Source of the DNA: CALBPI01 sp038524795
Lineage (GTDB): Bacteria; Pseudomonadota; Gammaproteobacteria; Steroidobacterales; Woeseiaceae
NCBI GenBank assembly: GCA_038524795.1
Contig: JBCBIJ010000004.1
Coordinates: forward strand, 62,001-126,000
Reading direction: 5' to 3'
DNA: 64,000 nt
In this document: positions 62,061 to 64,000 of the stretch, piece after piece
Layout: each line of letters begins with the position of its first letter
Numbering within the stretch: the first letter of the stretch is position 1
Program-made: the position numbers and the translations under genes
Notes under the pieces: generated by a model
What the model was told of the DNA's origin: nothing
The model's database searches: none
What the model saw: only the letters and a program-made list of their open reading frames with translations

Positions 62061-64000
62061 CTAGTCCAGCGTGATGATCGTCGGTTGCCGAGGCTCGTCG
62101 CCACCCGATCCGAATGCGTCTTCAGGATCGTCGCCGAAGGGCGCGTCGGGGTCGTCAAGTGCGGCGGGCGCCATGGGGTCAACGCGCGGGTCCAGCGCGG
62201 GCAGCGCGACGGTTTGGCCGCGTCGGAATACAGCCCACTCTGTGCTGCGGCGAATGTCGCCCGTGGCCCGAAGCTCGAGTCCCCCCGTGGCGCCTTGCCA
62301 GCGCTGCGGCGGCAGCGTGCCGCCGAGTGCGGCCGCCACTTGCGACACGGCACCGTAGGCGTCGTACCCCAATGCAAACAGGCGCGGCTGTCGTCTCGCC
62401 GAAGCAAGTGCGGCGCTGGCCACCGTCAGCGGTGTTTGCTCGCCGCGCATGTCGGCCGTCAGCCAGGGAATCTCTGTGAAACGCACACCCTCTAGGTCGC
62501 GTGCCCGGACGTCGCGGCCCGGGGCGTTAACCGCGCTCGTCGCGTAGACGGGCAGGTCACCCGAGTAGTGGAACCGGAACTGCGGGCGCAAACGTTCTGC
62601 GCTGGCTGAGGCTGCGGCCATGAAGATGAAATCGACGTCGGCACGGCGTCGCGGCTCGAACTGCAGTGGCTGGCCCACCAGCGAGCGCATCCGGCGGTAG
62701 CGCGTGACGCTGTCGTCGAGCAGCATCGCCGACTGAATCTCGCTCGAGTAATCCGTGTCTTCGGCGATGTAGGTCGCGTGGTCGACCATCACGCCGCCAT
62801 ACGCGGAGAAGGTATCGGCGAAGGCCTGCAGGACACGTTCACCCCAGTTGGATGCGGGCACAAAGGCAACAGCGCGACGGTGGCCATCGCCAATCGCGCG
62901 CAGTGCGGCCGCGGCGGCCTCGTCCTCGGGCGCCAGTCCGAACTGGAAGAGCAAGGGCTGTCCCGTGGGTTCGCGCAGGTAGTTGAGCGTCAGTGTCGGC
63001 ACCGTGAGTTCGCTGTTCGTCGCAAGCTCTTCAACGGCGGCCGGAAGGATCGGGCCCACGATGAGCTCGGCACCATCCGCGACGGCCTGTTGCCAGGCGA
63101 GCGTGGCGCCCATCTCAGCAATGTCGTACACCCGGACTATGGGCGCGTCGACGCGGCCCTGTTGGGCAGCCGCGTAGTGACCCAGGAAGCCGTCGCGAAC
63201 CGCCTCGCCGATTGGCGCGGCGCGACCCGACAGTGTGGCGAGCAGGGCCACCTGGCGCGGCTCAAACTGCGTCGGCTCGACGGGCTCACCCCATTCCCGA
63301 ATGATGGTGTCAATGGCCGGATGCCCCGGGTATTGGCGGGTCCAGCCGGCAACGCCCGCGCGCGGCCCGGCTTCCCCGGAGCCGTCGAAGATCAGTCCCA
63401 ACGCGATCCACCCTGCGACAACGCGGTCGCCCGCGCGCGTCACGGCGTCACGCAGTCGTGCCGGATCTGCCCGCAACAGACCGTCCCAGATGCGTGTGTG
63501 GTTGGCTTTGATTTCTTCCGAGGTGCCGAGCCAAAGCTCACGCCGATTGAGCGTGCTCACAGCCTCGAGCGGCTGCCCGGTCAGGAACAGCGCCGTGCCG
63601 CGTTCCCCCTCCAGGTCGATGCGCTGGTTCAGTGTGACCCCGCGCATGTCGACCTCGTCGAGTAGCGCGAGTGATTCGACACCGTTGTCCTGCAGGTTGG
63701 CTAGTGCGGCGCGGGCGACGAGCCAGTCGGTGACGCGATCGGCGGCCCGGGGCTCAGCCACGCGGTTGATCGCGACGCCAGCACGCGAGGCATCGCCTGC
63801 GGCCGTAAATGCGCGCGCTGCGCGCACCAGCAGACGATCGCGCTCTCCGCCCTCAGCCAGGCCGGCGAGTTCGAGGTACACGGTCGCGGCGCGCTCAGGC
63901 TCGCCCGCGTCCAGCAGGCGTTGCGCGCGCGATTCACTGACGGTGCCGCCCGGCAGGCTCGTGCAACCCGCGACCAGCGCGAGCAGCAGTGCAAGGACCG
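62061..64000 (-). CDS. lpoA: penicillin-binding protein activator LpoA, start off the right edge
   Basis: The frame is open to the window edge, giving about 645 visible residues; only the first few codons are missing. A lipobox LVAGC is readable near the edge (Cys codon 63963-63965), so it is an outer-membrane lipoprotein facing the periplasm. The N domain is helical TPR-like; the C domain is a periplasmic-binding fold from about RQVALLATLSGRAAPIGEAV onward. LpoA activates PBP1A. It ends in an acidic low-complexity tail (DDPDAPFGDDPEDAFGSGG). Confidence 0.93.
   Translation of the reverse strand, partial: VLALLLALVAGCTSLPGGTVSESRAQRLLDAGEPERAATVYLELAGLAEGGERDRLLVRAARAFTAAGDASRAGVAINRVAEPRAADRVTDWLVARAALANLQDNGVESLALLDEVDMRGVTLNQRIDLEGERGTALFLTGQPLEAVSTLNRRELWLGTSEEIKANHTRIWDGLLRADPARLRDAVTRAGDRVVAGWIALGLIFDGSGEAGPRAGVAGWTRQYPGHPAIDTIIREWGEPVEPTQFEPRQVALLATLSGRAAPIGEAVRDGFLGHYAAAQQGRVDAPIVRVYDIAEMGATLAWQQAVADGAELIVGPILPAAVEELATNSELTVPTLTLNYLREPTGQPLLFQFGLAPEDEAAAAALRAIGDGHRRAVAFVPASNWGERVLQAFADTFSAYGGVMVDHATYIAEDTDYSSEIQSAMLLDDSVTRYRRMRSLVGQPLQFEPRRRADVDFIFMAAASASAERLRPQFRFHYSGDLPVYATSAVNAPGRDVRARDLEGVRFTEIPWLTADMRGEQTPLTVASAALASARRQPRLFALGYDAYGAVSQVAAALGGTLPPQRWQGATGGLELRATGDIRRSTEWAVFRRGQTVALPALDPRVDPMAPAALDDPDAPFGDDPEDAFGSGGDEPRQPTIITLD

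Overview
The window is 64 kb of GC-rich, tightly packed chromosome from a gammaproteobacterium. The evidence is gene content and order: the kdsD-kdsC-lptC-lptA-lptB-rpoN-hpf-ptsN-rapZ block, ibaG-murA, petABC-sspA-sspB, gmhA-yraN-lpoA, plus hldE, waaA, mpl, Pcm/rhodanese/TolC and rnd. The order from lpoA to rapZ matches the arrangement known from Pseudomonas, with pieces missing: no mla genes between yrbG and ibaG, no rplM/rpsI before petA, no NPr after rapZ. The genus cannot be named from the sequence alone. Many genes start with GTG or TTG and overlap by 1 to 20 bases. No phage, insertion sequence, CRISPR array, rRNA or tRNA was found.

Layout. 1-482: 3' part of a small exported NTF2-like protein. 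749-9364: an eight-gene operon for a compact type II secretion/MSHA-like machine (two pseudopilins, ATPase, inner-membrane platform, GspL/MshI-like, PilO-like and PilP/MshK-like proteins, lipoprotein secretin), closed by a strong hairpin. 9438-11943: an unknown membrane protein and an unknown soluble protein. 12021-13772: a Tat-exported vanadium haloperoxidase. 14011-16737: hldE and waaA for LPS inner core. 16766-19200: TolC, rhodanese and Pcm on the minus strand. 19510-21822: a GGDEF/EAL protein. 21891-25561: membrane pyrophosphatase and PPi-dependent phosphofructokinase. 25749-31794: adk, a palindromic repeat cluster, rnd, a membrane protein, mpl, a Lon-N protein, hemL and rubredoxin. 31802-35182: cpdA, ahcY and metK. 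35447-41275: tkt-gap-pgk-pyk. 41296-44602: MoxR ATPase, VWA protein and patatin. 44599-53933: mgtE, rapZ, ptsN, hpf, rpoN, the LPS export and Kdo genes, and yrbG. 54180-56756: ibaG, murA and a DegS-like protease. 57217-61003: cytochrome bc1 and stringent starvation proteins. 61023-64000: gmhA, yraN and lpoA, whose start lies off the right edge.

How the genes fit together. Much of the window serves the envelope: Kdo and heptose synthesis (kdsD, kdsC, hldE, gmhA, waaA), LPS transport (lptABC), peptidoglycan (murA, mpl, lpoA), efflux (TolC) and envelope stress (DegS). A second theme is central carbon and energy: PPi-linked phosphofructokinase beside a PPi-driven ion pump, lower glycolysis in one cluster, and the bc1 complex. 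The least explained parts are the 749-9364 secretion-like operon with the two unknown genes after it, and the 460-base structured gap before petA.
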